Positions 8,389-17,137 of a DNA stretch of 64,000 bases are shown in pieces. How positions within the stretch are numbered: position 1 is the first letter of the stretch; the number at the start of each line of letters is the position of its first letter. The stretch is taken from the NCBI GenBank assembly GCA_047636995.1, contig JBLIGQ010000012.1, forward strand, positions 1-64,000, written 5' to 3'. The notes beneath the pieces were generated by a model. It was not told where the DNA came from. It searched no databases and saw only the letters and a list, made by a program, of their open reading frames with translations. The position numbers and the translations under genes are program-made. This DNA is from JAQWQB01 sp047636995. GTDB lineage: Bacteria > Bacteroidota > Bacteroidia > Flavobacteriales_D > Sanyastnellaceae.

Positions 8389-9603
8389 TTACGCTCCCAA
8401 TACTTCTTTCACCTTGTCAGCAGCTTCTTGAAGAAGGATTACACTGTGCACTTTAAGCCCAGAATCTTCAATCAATTGCTTTGCTTCAACCGCGTTTGTT
8501 CCTTGCAGACGAACAATAATTGGAACAGGAATATCACCAATGTTATTGTAAGCATCAACAACTCCTTGCGCAACTCTGTCACAACGAACGATACCTCCGA
8601 AGATGTTCACCAAGATTGCTTTTACAGAAGTGTCTTTTAGAATGATGCGGAATGCCTTTTCAACACGCGATGCATCAGCAGTACCACCAACGTCAAGGAA
8701 GTTTGCCGGCTCTCCGCCACTTAGCTTGATGATGTCCATGGTGGCCATTGCAAGTCCAGCGCCGTTTACCATGCAACCCACGTTTCCTTCAAGGTTAACG
8801 AAGTTGAGTCCAGCCTCGTCAGCTTCAACCTCTGTTGGATCTTCTTCAGTCTTGTCACGCATTGCAGCGTATTCTTTATGACGGTACAAAGCGTTGTCAT
8901 CTAAATTCACTTTTGCATCTACAGCAATGATTTTATCATCTGAAGTTTTAAGAACAGGATTGATTTCGAACATTGAAGCGTCGCATCCGATGAATGCTTT
9001 GTAAAGTGCGGCAACAAATTTCGACATCTCTTTAAAAGCTTGTCCTGAAAGGCCAAGATTGAAAGCCACTCTCCGTAATTGGAATCCTTGCAAACCAATC
9101 AGCGGATCTATTACTTCTTTAAAGATACGCTCTGGTGTCTTTTCTGCTACTTCCTCAATATTTACTCCTCCGTCTGGTGAGTACATAATAATGTGCTTTC
9201 CAGCAGAACGATCTAGCACAACAGACATGTAATATTCAGCAGGCTCATTTTCTCCAGGATAATAAACGTCTTGTGCAATGAGCACCTTGTTTACCAATTT
9301 CCCTTCAGCACTTGTTTGTGCTGTCACCAAATGTCCACCAAGAATTCCAGCAGCAATGCCTTCTACTTTGTCAAGGCCTTTTGCCAAAACAACCCCTCTC
9401 GAACCGGTTTCAGTTACCTCTCCTTTACCTCGTCCACCTGCGTGGATTTGAGCTTTCAAAACGAACCACTCTGTTCCGGTTTGTTCGTTTAATTTCTTCG
9501 CAACTTCTACTGCTTCTTGCGGTGTATCAGCCACAATTCCTTCTTGAATTGCAACTCCGAAGCTTTTCAAAATTGACTTCCCTTGGTATTCGTGGATATT
9601 CAT
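8389..9603 (-). CDS. sucC: Succinyl-CoA synthetase (ADP-forming) beta subunit
   Basis: A 404-residue subunit of the TCA-cycle enzyme that makes ATP from succinyl-CoA. It begins MNIHEYQGKSILKSFGV, the typical SucC start, and shows the ATP-grasp domain (KAQIHAGGRGKG) and the CoA-ligase domain (NGAGLAMATMDIIKLSGG, FLDVGGTA, VNIFGGIVRCD). The start at 9603 is supported by a promoter located between it and a further in-frame ATG at 9651. No sucD gene is adjacent, so the alpha subunit must be encoded elsewhere. Confidence 0.96.
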   Translation of the reverse strand: MNIHEYQGKSILKSFGVAIQEGIVADTPQEAVEVAKKLNEQTGTEWFVLKAQIHAGGRGKGEVTETGSRGVVLAKGLDKVEGIAAGILGGHLVTAQTSAEGKLVNKVLIAQDVYYPGENEPAEYYMSVVLDRSAGKHIIMYSPDGGVNIEEVAEKTPERIFKEVIDPLIGLQGFQLRRVAFNLGLSGQAFKEMSKFVAALYKAFIGCDASMFEINPVLKTSDDKIIAVDAKVNLDDNALYRHKEYAAMRDKTEEDPTEVEADEAGLNFVNLEGNVGCMVNGAGLAMATMDIIKLSGGEPANFLDVGGTADASRVEKAFRIILKDTSVKAILVNIFGGIVRCDRVAQGVVDAYNNIGDIPVPIIVRLQGTNAVEAKQLIEDSGLKVHSVILLQEAADKVKEVLGA

Positions 9604-9621
9604 TGCTGACTTATTTGGCGT

Positions 9622-9652
9622 CAAAAGTACTTTTAAACAGAGGGAATTCAAA
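9622..9652 (-). promoter_or_regulatory. sucC promoter
   Basis: The minus strand carries TTTG (9649-9652), 19 bases, then TACTTTTG (9622-9629), a full match to the Bacteroidota consensus. It lies 18 bases before the ATG at 9603 and rules out the longer reading frame. Confidence 0.75.
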
Positions 9653-9782
9653 GTAAAATCTAACTAGAGATGCATTCTGCTCTTCTTCCATGAATTTAGA
9701 GAACCCAGTTTTCAAGTTAAACGCTTTCAATCCCTAGAGCGGCAATGATTTAAGATCAAATTTTATAAAGTATCTTTCGCCC

Positions 9783-10436
9783 ATGATTACAGCAAAGGGA
9801 CTAACAAAACGGTACGGAGCGTTGCAGGTGCTTAAAGGCATAGACCTCACTATTCAGCAAGGTGAAGTTGTGTCGATTGTGGGAGCAAGTGGGGCAGGAA
9901 AAACAACCCTACTCCAGATTTTGGGCACCCTTGATAGCCCTGATGAAGGCAGCCTAAAATTGAGTGAACATGAAGTAAGCAATTTATCTTCATCTGAGCT
10001 CGCTGCATTTCGCAATAAAAACATTGGTTTCATCTTCCAGTTTCATCAATTACTTCCTGAGTTCACAGCGATTGAGAACGTTTGTATTCCGGGCTTTATA
10101 GCAAAAAAACCGCAGGCCGAAGTGAAAGCAAAGGCAGCTGAATTGCTTAAAATGCTAGGGTTAGAGCAGCGGATGGAACACAAACCTTCTGCCCTTTCAG
10201 GCGGGGAGCAACAACGTGTAGCAGTTGCCCGATCACTCATCAACGATCCGGCGGTCGTTTTTGCTGATGAACCTTCTGGTAATCTGGATTCCAAAAATGC
10301 TGAAGAGTTGCACAACCTCTTTTTTCAGCTTCGCGAAGAACTAAACCAAACCTTCGTCATTGTAACACACAACGAAACGCTGGCAGACATGGCAGATCGA
10401 AAAATCAGGCTGCACGACGGAAGAGTTGCTGATTAA
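9783..10436 (+). CDS. LolD-like ABC transporter ATP-binding protein
   Basis: A 217-residue ABC ATPase. Walker A GASGAGKT, Q-loop region FIFQFHQLLPEFTA, signature LSGGEQQR and Walker B VVFADEPSGNLD are all intact. The FHQLLPEFTA and EPSGNLD wording is characteristic of the LolD/MacB group, which powers lipoprotein release or related mechanotransmission at the inner membrane. No permease gene (LolC/E) is beside it, so it is probably an orphan subunit with a partner elsewhere. A near-consensus box TATCTTTC (9771-9778) lies 4 bases before the ATG. Confidence 0.85.
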   Translation: MITAKGLTKRYGALQVLKGIDLTIQQGEVVSIVGASGAGKTTLLQILGTLDSPDEGSLKLSEHEVSNLSSSELAAFRNKNIGFIFQFHQLLPEFTAIENVCIPGFIAKKPQAEVKAKAAELLKMLGLEQRMEHKPSALSGGEQQRVAVARSLINDPAVVFADEPSGNLDSKNAEELHNLFFQLREELNQTFVIVTHNETLADMADRKIRLHDGRVAD

Positions 10437-10519
10437 CACCCGAATCTGGTTCACCCGAATTAAGGATTTTCTCCTCATTTTCATCGCTCAGAAAATCTTT
10501 TAAAGTTTTTCACGTTTAT

Positions 10520-10533
10520 GTATGCGTGCATAC
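10520..10533. promoter_or_regulatory. Palindrome, candidate operator for the MarR-type regulator
   Basis: GTATGC-GT-GCATAC is a perfect inverted repeat with 6-base arms. It lies 29 bases before the regulator's ATG at 10563, just upstream of a weak -7 box, TAGCTTGG (10546-10553). MarR proteins often repress their own operon by binding such palindromes; here that would tie fatty-acid oxidation to an acyl-CoA signal. The role is inferred from position only. Confidence 0.45.
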
Positions 10534-10562
10534 GTGATTATTTACTAGCTTGGGCGTACGAT

Positions 10563-11042
10563 ATGAAACCAGAAGAAACAATAGACTTTCACATACGTTG
10601 GGTTTGGGCTAAAATTGCCCGAATGTACAACGCACAGGCGGCCCAACATGGAGGCAGCATGTCCATTGGGTACATCCTACTCAACATTGACAAAGAAGGA
10701 ACGCACTCTACGAAGCTCGGCCCCAAGATGGGAATGGAGCCGCGTAGTTTGACGCGCACGTTGAAAACCATGGAGGAAAAAGGCTTGATTTCACGAAAAG
10801 TGGATGCCAATGACCGAAGAATGGTGCGGGTTTTCCTCACAGAAGAGGGCATTAAAATGCGCGAAGAATCAAGGAGAGTAGTGCTTTGCTTCAACTCCTT
10901 TCTTCGTGGCAAGATAGATCCACAAAAATTCGACGTTTTTATTGACGTCATGGGCCAAATGAATGAGCTGATCGATGACCCAGAATTATTTAGTCAGCTA
11001 GAACCATCTGAAAACCACTCCACCCAGAATGAGAAACATTAA
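10563..11042 (+). CDS. MarR family transcriptional regulator of the beta-oxidation operon
   Basis: A 159-residue winged-helix regulator. The MarR core is clear: SIGYILLNIDKEG, recognition helix region MGMEPRSLTRTLKTMEEKGLISR, and the wing DANDRRMVRVFLTEEG. The ATG at 10563 was chosen over one at 10518 because the palindrome and possible promoter lie between them. It overlaps the downstream FadN-type gene by 14 bases, so it is the first gene of the fatty-acid degradation operon and probably its regulator. Likely ligands are acyl-CoAs or fatty acids, by context alone. Confidence 0.88.
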   Translation: MKPEETIDFHIRWVWAKIARMYNAQAAQHGGSMSIGYILLNIDKEGTHSTKLGPKMGMEPRSLTRTLKTMEEKGLISRKVDANDRRMVRVFLTEEGIKMREESRRVVLCFNSFLRGKIDPQKFDVFIDVMGQMNELIDDPELFSQLEPSENHSTQNEKH

Positions 11043-13428
11043 TAAGGTAGCCGTTCTTGGCTCCGGTGTTATGGGGTCGCGTATTGCATGTCACTTCGCC
11101 AATGTTGGCGTTGAAGTTCTGCTGCTCGACATTCCACCTCGCGAGCTCGACGGAAAAGAATCAGCGAAAGGACTGAGTCTTGATCATCCCGCTGTAAAAA
11201 ACAGGATTGTAAATGACAGTCTCACTTTCGCCCTAAAATCCAACCCATCTCCAATTTACCGAAAATCATTTGCTTCTCGCATTCAAACGGGAAATTTTGA
11301 TGATGACTTGCACCGAATAGCAGATTGCGATTGGACCATTGAAGTTATTGTTGAACGTTTAGACATCAAGCAACAAATGTTCGAGCGTGTGGAACAATTC
11401 CGCAAACCAGGGACATTAATTACTTCGAATACTTCAGGGATTCCTATTCACATGCTGATTGAGGGACGAAGTGATGACTTCAAGCACCATTTTTGTGGGT
11501 CTCACTTTTTCAATCCACCACGGTATTTGAAATTACTTGAAGTGATACCTACGCCCTCAACACTTCCAGAAGTTACGACTTTCCTCATGGAGTATGGCGA
11601 AACGTTTCTTGGTAAAACAACAGTGCTGTGCAAAGACACCCCTGCGTTCATCGCAAATAGAGTTGGTGTGTTTTCAATTCAAGCACTTTTTCATACCGTA
11701 ACTGACATGGGATTCACGGTTGAACAAGTTGATAAACTTACGGGACCGGTTATGGGAAGACCGAAGTCTGCAACTTTCAGAACCTGTGATGTAGTAGGAC
11801 TAGATACGTTGGTTCACGTTGCAAATGGAGTTCGCGAAAACTGCCCAAAGGACGAACAAAAAGCACTTTTCGAGATTCCCACCTACGTAACCAAAATGGT
11901 TGAGAATGGTTGGTTAGGTTCGAAATCAAAACAAGGCTTTTACAAAAAGATTAAAGGCGAGGATGGTAAATCAGCCATTCTAAGTTTAGATCTGAATACC
12001 TTAGAATACACGCCACAAGTAAGAGCTAAATTTGCGACCCTTGAGCTAACGAAAACCATTGATGACCTGGCAAAACGCACCAAGGTCTTGTTCAATGGAA
12101 AAGATGATGCGGGTGAATTTTACAAGCGCTCCTTCACAGGTGTTTTCGCATATGTTTCGCACCGCATACCTGAAATCACAGATGCACTTTACAAAATTGA
12201 TGACGCTATGCGTGCTGGCTTCGGATGGGAATTAGGTCCTTTCGAGACTTGGGATGCCGTAGGAGTAGAAGCTGCAATGAGCGAAATGAAATCGCGTGGC
12301 ATTGCTGTTTCACCCTGGATAAACACCATGATTTCAAGCGGAATTACTTCGTTTTACAAGACTGAAGACGGGTTAAAGTACTACTACGATCTTGACCGTG
12401 CTTCTTACGCATTGATTCCTGGGCAGGAAGGAAAAATATCATTGGCAAACCTCCCCGAATCCAGTGTCGTTTGGAAAAACTCAGGAACAACTATTTACGA
12501 CTTAGGAGACGGCATTTTGAACATTGCCTTTCACACGAAGATGAACACCATTGGCGGTGAAGTATTGCAAGGCATCAATAAAGCCATTGATTTGGCAGAA
12601 GCGTCATACAAAGGATTAGTTGTTGCGAATGAAGGCCAAAACTTCTCTGCGGGAGCGAATGTGGGGATGATCTTCATGATGGCTGTTGAGCAAGAATACG
12701 ACGAGTTGGATTTCGCCATTCGTGCTTTCCAAAACACGATGATGCGCGTTCGTTACAGCAATATTCCAGTAGTTGCTGCACCTCATGGATTAACATTAGG
12801 CGGTGCTTGCGAACTCTGTTTACATGCTGATAAAGTAATAGCAAATTCAGAAACCTATATGGGCTTGGTTGAATTTGGTGTTGGGTTGATTCCTGGTGGC
12901 GGTGGAACAAAAGAATTCGCTGTTCGCACCTCAGATGAGTTTCGCGACGGAGACATTCGAATCAATACGCTCCGAAATCGATTCTTGACCGTAGGACAGG
13001 CAAAAGTTTCTACTTCGGCCCATGAAGCCTTCGACCTAGGTTATTTAAGAGAGGGAAAAGACGAAGTGATTGTCAGCAGGGAGCAGCAAATTGCTTATGC
13101 GAAAGAACAATGTTTGGTTATGGCTAACAAAGGTTATGCGCAGCCGGCAAAACGCAAAGTAACAGTACTTGGGCAAGAAGGACTGGGAATCGTTCATGTT
13201 GGAGCGAATACAATGAAAGTTGGACAGTACATTTCAGAGCATGACCAACTAATTAGCGAAAAGCTGGGGTATGTAATGTGTGGCGGCGATCTTTCTGAGC
13301 TGACGGAAGTTTCAGAGCAGTATCTGCTTGACTTAGAGCGAAGGGCATTTCTTGAATTGTGTTCTGAGCGAAAGACGCTGGAGCGCATGCAAAGTCTTCT
13401 GAAGACTGGAAAAATCCTTCGCAATTGA
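11029..13428 (+). CDS. fadN: Bifunctional 3-hydroxyacyl-CoA dehydrogenase/enoyl-CoA hydratase (FadN type)
   Basis: A 799-residue beta-oxidation enzyme. The dehydrogenase half comes first (NAD motif VAVLGSGVMGSRIA, residues 7-20; catalytic region FCGSHFFNPPRYLKLLEVI), followed by the C-terminal dehydrogenase domains. The enoyl-CoA hydratase/isomerase domain is last (NFSAGANVGMIF, GGACELCLHADKV, FGVGLIPGGGGTKE). This order is the reverse of proteobacterial FadB and matches Bacillus subtilis FadN in order and length. It converts enoyl-CoA to 3-ketoacyl-CoA for the thiolase encoded next. Gene order fadN-fadA-fadE is also that of the B. subtilis fadNAE operon. Confidence 0.93.
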   Translation: MRNINKVAVLGSGVMGSRIACHFANVGVEVLLLDIPPRELDGKESAKGLSLDHPAVKNRIVNDSLTFALKSNPSPIYRKSFASRIQTGNFDDDLHRIADCDWTIEVIVERLDIKQQMFERVEQFRKPGTLITSNTSGIPIHMLIEGRSDDFKHHFCGSHFFNPPRYLKLLEVIPTPSTLPEVTTFLMEYGETFLGKTTVLCKDTPAFIANRVGVFSIQALFHTVTDMGFTVEQVDKLTGPVMGRPKSATFRTCDVVGLDTLVHVANGVRENCPKDEQKALFEIPTYVTKMVENGWLGSKSKQGFYKKIKGEDGKSAILSLDLNTLEYTPQVRAKFATLELTKTIDDLAKRTKVLFNGKDDAGEFYKRSFTGVFAYVSHRIPEITDALYKIDDAMRAGFGWELGPFETWDAVGVEAAMSEMKSRGIAVSPWINTMISSGITSFYKTEDGLKYYYDLDRASYALIPGQEGKISLANLPESSVVWKNSGTTIYDLGDGILNIAFHTKMNTIGGEVLQGINKAIDLAEASYKGLVVANEGQNFSAGANVGMIFMMAVEQEYDELDFAIRAFQNTMMRVRYSNIPVVAAPHGLTLGGACELCLHADKVIANSETYMGLVEFGVGLIPGGGGTKEFAVRTSDEFRDGDIRINTLRNRFLTVGQAKVSTSAHEAFDLGYLREGKDEVIVSREQQIAYAKEQCLVMANKGYAQPAKRKVTVLGQEGLGIVHVGANTMKVGQYISEHDQLISEKLGYVMCGGDLSELTEVSEQYLLDLERRAFLELCSERKTLERMQSLLKTGKILRN

Positions 13429-13450
13429 TTCACCCTTTAAGAGAAAAAAC

Positions 13451-14629
13451 ATGGACGCATATATAATAGGTGGATATCGCTCAGCAGTTGGGAAAGCTCC
13501 ACGAGGAATTTTTCGCTTTACGAGACCAGATGATCTTGGAGAACAAGTGATTCGTAGATTGATGAGTGACTTCCCTCAACTTGACAAAACAAGAATTGAC
13601 GATGTGATTGTTGGAAATGCTACACCCGAAGCAGAGCAAGGATTGAACATTGGTAGAATGGTCTCAATGATGGGGCTAGACACAGATAAAGTGCCTGGAA
13701 TGACGGTGAATCGTTACTGTTCATCAGGGTTAGAAACCATTGCTATAGCAAGTGCAAAAATCCATGCAGGAATGGCTGATTGCATTATTGCCGGCGGAAT
13801 TGAAACCATGTCACCGATCCCATTCAGCGGATGGCGTGTGGTACCTAACGTCCGCATTGCGAAAAAAGAACCGACATGGTATTGGGGAATGGGCTTGACA
13901 GCTGAAGAAGTGGCTTCTCAGTACAACATCACACGTGTAGAGCAAGATGCCTTCGCCTTGGCGTCACATGCAAAAGCAGCTGATGCCATAGACAATGGTC
14001 GTTTTAAGGATGACATTGTTCCCATTGATGTGAAACAGATTTTCTTGGACGAAAACGAAAAACGACAAGAGCGGACCTACACAGTTGACACAGACGAGGG
14101 AGTTCGCAGAGGAGGAAGCATAGAAGCTTTGGCCCGACTGCGTCCGGTGTTTAATGCCAAAGGAAGCGTTACGGCTGGAAACAGCTCACAAACATCTGAT
14201 GGGGCTGCATTCGTTATGGTTGTTTCAGAGCGCATGTTGAAAGAACTTGGCGTAGAGCCAATTGCGAGATTAAAGTCATATCACGTAAGCGGGCTAGACC
14301 CGAAAATCATGGGAGTTGGACCTCTTTATGCCATTCCTGAGGCTTTAAAACGCGCAGGATTGCAACAATCAGACATCGATTTGATTGAATTAAACGAAGC
14401 TTTCGCTTCACAGTCAGTAGCGGTTGTACGCGAATTGGGATTGAATCCAGACATCGTGAATGTCAACGGAGGGGCCATTGCCCTAGGCCACCCACTTGGA
14501 TGCACAGGAGCTAAATTAACCGTTCAGGTTATGAATGAAATTCGCAGAAGAAAAGGAAAATACGGCATGGTCACGATGTGTGTAGGTTCAGGGCAAGGAG
14601 CTGCGGGCATTTTCGAATTCTTTAATTAA
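13451..14629 (+). CDS. fadA: Acetyl-CoA C-acyltransferase (thiolase)
   Basis: A 392-residue thiolase that cleaves 3-ketoacyl-CoA to acetyl-CoA and a shortened acyl-CoA. The nucleophilic Cys is in VNRYCSSGLE, the catalytic His in GGAIALGHPLGCTGAK, and the second active-site Cys in TMCVGSGQGAAG. The last motif has Ser where most thiolases have Gly (GGGQG), a small deviation. Length is standard. It lies 22 bases after the FadN-type gene, with a purine-rich stretch (AAGAGAAAA) just before the ATG. Confidence 0.95.
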   Translation: MDAYIIGGYRSAVGKAPRGIFRFTRPDDLGEQVIRRLMSDFPQLDKTRIDDVIVGNATPEAEQGLNIGRMVSMMGLDTDKVPGMTVNRYCSSGLETIAIASAKIHAGMADCIIAGGIETMSPIPFSGWRVVPNVRIAKKEPTWYWGMGLTAEEVASQYNITRVEQDAFALASHAKAADAIDNGRFKDDIVPIDVKQIFLDENEKRQERTYTVDTDEGVRRGGSIEALARLRPVFNAKGSVTAGNSSQTSDGAAFVMVVSERMLKELGVEPIARLKSYHVSGLDPKIMGVGPLYAIPEALKRAGLQQSDIDLIELNEAFASQSVAVVRELGLNPDIVNVNGGAIALGHPLGCTGAKLTVQVMNEIRRRKGKYGMVTMCVGSGQGAAGIFEFFN

Positions 14630-14648
14630 TCACTGAAAAATCACTGAC

Positions 14649-16439
14649 ATGTCAGACAAAAACGATAATGCAATCACTGGTGGCGAATTTTTGATTCGCG
14701 ATGTGAAGGCAACAGACATTTTTATTCCAGAGGAGTGGAATGAAGAGCAATTGATGATGAAGCAAACCTGCTTAGATTTTGTGAATCAAGAAATCACTCC
14801 CAATCTTGAGCGCATAGACAACATGGAAGAAGGATTGATGCCTTCATTGATGGATAAAGCAGGAGAGCTAGGGATGTTAGGCATTTCAGTTCCCGAGGAA
14901 TTTGGTGGAATGGGCATGGATTTCAAAACATCAATGCTTTGCACTGAGGCACTTGGAGAAGCGCATTCATTCTCAGTGGCTTATGGAGCACATACGGGCA
15001 TTGGAACACTTCCAATTCTGTATTATGGAAACGAAGCACAAAAGAAAGAGTACATAACAAAGCTTGCAACAGGTGAATGGAAAGCTTGTTACTGCCTGAC
15101 TGAACCCAGTTCTGGGTCTGATGCAAACAGCGCTAAGACGAAAGCCGAACTCACTGAAGACGGGAAGCACTTTCTCATCAACGGACAAAAAATGTGGATT
15201 ACGAATGCTGGTTTTGCAGATGTCTTCACGGTGTTCGCTAAGATTGGTGATGACGAAAACTTGAGTGCATTCATCTTGACGAAAGATATGGAAGGCATCA
15301 CTTTGAACCCTGAAGAAAAGAAAATGGGAATCAAAGGGTCATCAACACGACAGGTGTTTTTAAACAATGTTAAAATCCCAGTTGAGAATCAATTGTTCGA
15401 GCGTCAGAAAGGCTTCAAGATTGCAGTGAACATTTTGAACATTGGTCGCATCAAGCTTGCTGGAGGTGTATTAGGAGGTGCAAAGGCCACGATCACAGAC
15501 ACCGTAAAGTTTTCAAATGAACGAAACCAATTTGGACGTCCAATCTCAAAGTACGGAGCCATCCGCGAAAAAATCGCAAGGCAGACAATCAAGGTCTTTG
15601 CTTTAGAGTCAGCTCTATACAGAGCGACACAAAACATTGATGACGCCATTTCTCACCTTGTAGCAGGTGGCATGGAAAAAGGAGAAGCTACTTTAAAGGG
15701 AATTGCTTCATTCGCACCAGAATGTGCAATGCTAAAAGTTTTTGGTTCTGAGGTATTAGATTATGTAGTTGACGAAGGTGTTCAGGTACATGGTGGAATG
15801 GGTTACAGCGCTGAGACACGTGTTGAGCGCGCTTACCGTGATGCTAGAATCAATCGTATTTTCGAAGGAACGAATGAAATCAACCGCATGCTGACGGTTG
15901 ATATGATTTTGAAAAAAGCCATGAAAGGTGAGCTGGATTTAATGGGCCCAGCAATGAAAGTGGCAGGTGATCTGATGTCGATCCCTGATTTTGGAGATGC
16001 CCCAGCAAACATTTTTGAGCAATACCATGCATACATCACCAATTTCAAGAAATCAGTCTTGATGGTAGCTGGAGCTGCGGCACAGAAATTAGCAATGACG
16101 CTTTCAAAAGAACAAGAAGTATTAATGCGCATTGCAGACATGGTCACTTTAACCTATGTAGCAGAATCAATTTTACTTCGTGCTGAAAAATATGCGGGTA
16201 TGAAAGGCGAGGAAGCTGCTTCAGCGCACATCGAAATGATGCAAGCCTTTATGTATGAAGCATCTGAAGACATTGGACGCGCAGGTCGTGAAGCACTTCT
16301 TTCTTTCGCAGAAGGAGATGAACAACGCATGATGTTGATGGGCATTAAACGATTCACAAAAATGGATCCGGTGAACATCACGGGGCTTCGAAGAGCGGTT
16401 GCCGCAAGAGTAATAGACGCGAATAAGTATCCATTCTAA
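14649..16439 (+). CDS. fadE: Acyl-CoA dehydrogenase (long form, FadE type)
   Basis: A 596-residue flavoprotein for the first step of beta-oxidation. Motifs include the FAD/substrate segment YCLTEPSSGSDANSAKT, WITNAGFADVFTVFAKI and the C-terminal block GGMGYSAETRVERAYRDARI with IFEGTNEINR. A long C-terminal extension of roughly 170 residues after the core domain gives it the length of B. subtilis FadE and very-long-chain forms. The base catalyst is likely the Glu of the IFEGTNE segment, by family analogy. It is the last gene of the operon and is followed by a terminator. Confidence 0.93.
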   Translation: MSDKNDNAITGGEFLIRDVKATDIFIPEEWNEEQLMMKQTCLDFVNQEITPNLERIDNMEEGLMPSLMDKAGELGMLGISVPEEFGGMGMDFKTSMLCTEALGEAHSFSVAYGAHTGIGTLPILYYGNEAQKKEYITKLATGEWKACYCLTEPSSGSDANSAKTKAELTEDGKHFLINGQKMWITNAGFADVFTVFAKIGDDENLSAFILTKDMEGITLNPEEKKMGIKGSSTRQVFLNNVKIPVENQLFERQKGFKIAVNILNIGRIKLAGGVLGGAKATITDTVKFSNERNQFGRPISKYGAIREKIARQTIKVFALESALYRATQNIDDAISHLVAGGMEKGEATLKGIASFAPECAMLKVFGSEVLDYVVDEGVQVHGGMGYSAETRVERAYRDARINRIFEGTNEINRMLTVDMILKKAMKGELDLMGPAMKVAGDLMSIPDFGDAPANIFEQYHAYITNFKKSVLMVAGAAAQKLAMTLSKEQEVLMRIADMVTLTYVAESILLRAEKYAGMKGEEAASAHIEMMQAFMYEASEDIGRAGREALLSFAEGDEQRMMLMGIKRFTKMDPVNITGLRRAVAARVIDANKYPF

Positions 16440-16460
16440 CTCGAATTGATTCAATTATAG

Positions 16461-16497
16461 AAAAAAGGAGGCCCTAACGGAGTCTCCTTTTTTTTTT
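16461..16497 (+). terminator. Rho-independent terminator of the beta-oxidation operon
   Basis: Stem arms AAAAAAGGAG and CTCCTTTTTT flank a 13-base interior loop, followed by further Ts (ten T in all). It starts 22 bases after the acyl-CoA dehydrogenase stop. Confidence 0.8.
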
Positions 16498-16504
16498 GCT
16501 TGAT

Positions 16505-16900
16505 TATGCGCAAAGGGTGTAAGTCCTTTCCATTTGAGTGGCTGTAACTCTGAAATATTTTAGTGAGGAACTACTCCAGTTACAAATTACATGGTTACTT
16601 CTACAAATTTGTTGTTCGATCTGCCTGCGCTAAAGTTTCGTTGGATAAGGAGGTGTTGGATTTGTAACGAGGTATACGTCCGAGCATAAACGCAGAAGGA
16701 ACATTAGGGATCGGGCTAGTCTTATTTCAATACACTGGTTAGGCTTGAGAACGAAACTTAATCGAAGCTACGCTTTGCAACATGTCTAAAAAGGGAAACG
16801 AACATGAAAGAATTCCGAGGCTTCTTAAGATAGATCCTAGTTAGAGAGCTTCGGCTTTGGATAAGAGATTTTACGTGGATGCCTGGGATTATGATGCAAG
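16505..16900 (+). other. Non-coding, structured-looking stretch; possible decayed group II intron fragment
   Basis: No gene is supported between the fadE terminator and 17137. The plus strand begins GCGCAAAGGGTGTAAGTCC, where AAAGG and CCTTT can pair around GTGTAAGT. This resembles the GGGTGAAAGTCC helix seen in domain I of many bacterial group II introns. Further on are several short hairpins, for example one closed by a TTCG loop near 16850. No reverse transcriptase frame and no domain V could be identified, so at best it is a 5' remnant. It may equally be another structured RNA or decayed DNA. Confidence 0.28.
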
Positions 16901-17137
16901 AACAAAATTCATTTTAATTTTTGAAATGTGATTAAAGTTGTACTGACCTAAATGGGAATACCTATTTAAAACCGCGTCCCTGTTGAGTAAAAGCAAAGCT
17001 AACTTCGAATCTAAATTGAAGGCAATGAGCTCATGATAGTCTGAAAACACACCCGTGTAATCATCAATAAAAGGTAGCAAACTATTTCGCATTCGCGCTA
17101 GCTAACCAAGAATCACATGCTCTATAACGCACGCCCT

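Noticed and set aside
16889..17092. A 67-codon minus-strand frame in the non-coding stretch
   Set aside because: No domain, no promoter box, no ribosome-binding site and a sequence unlike its neighbours. It probably occurs by chance in AT-rich DNA.
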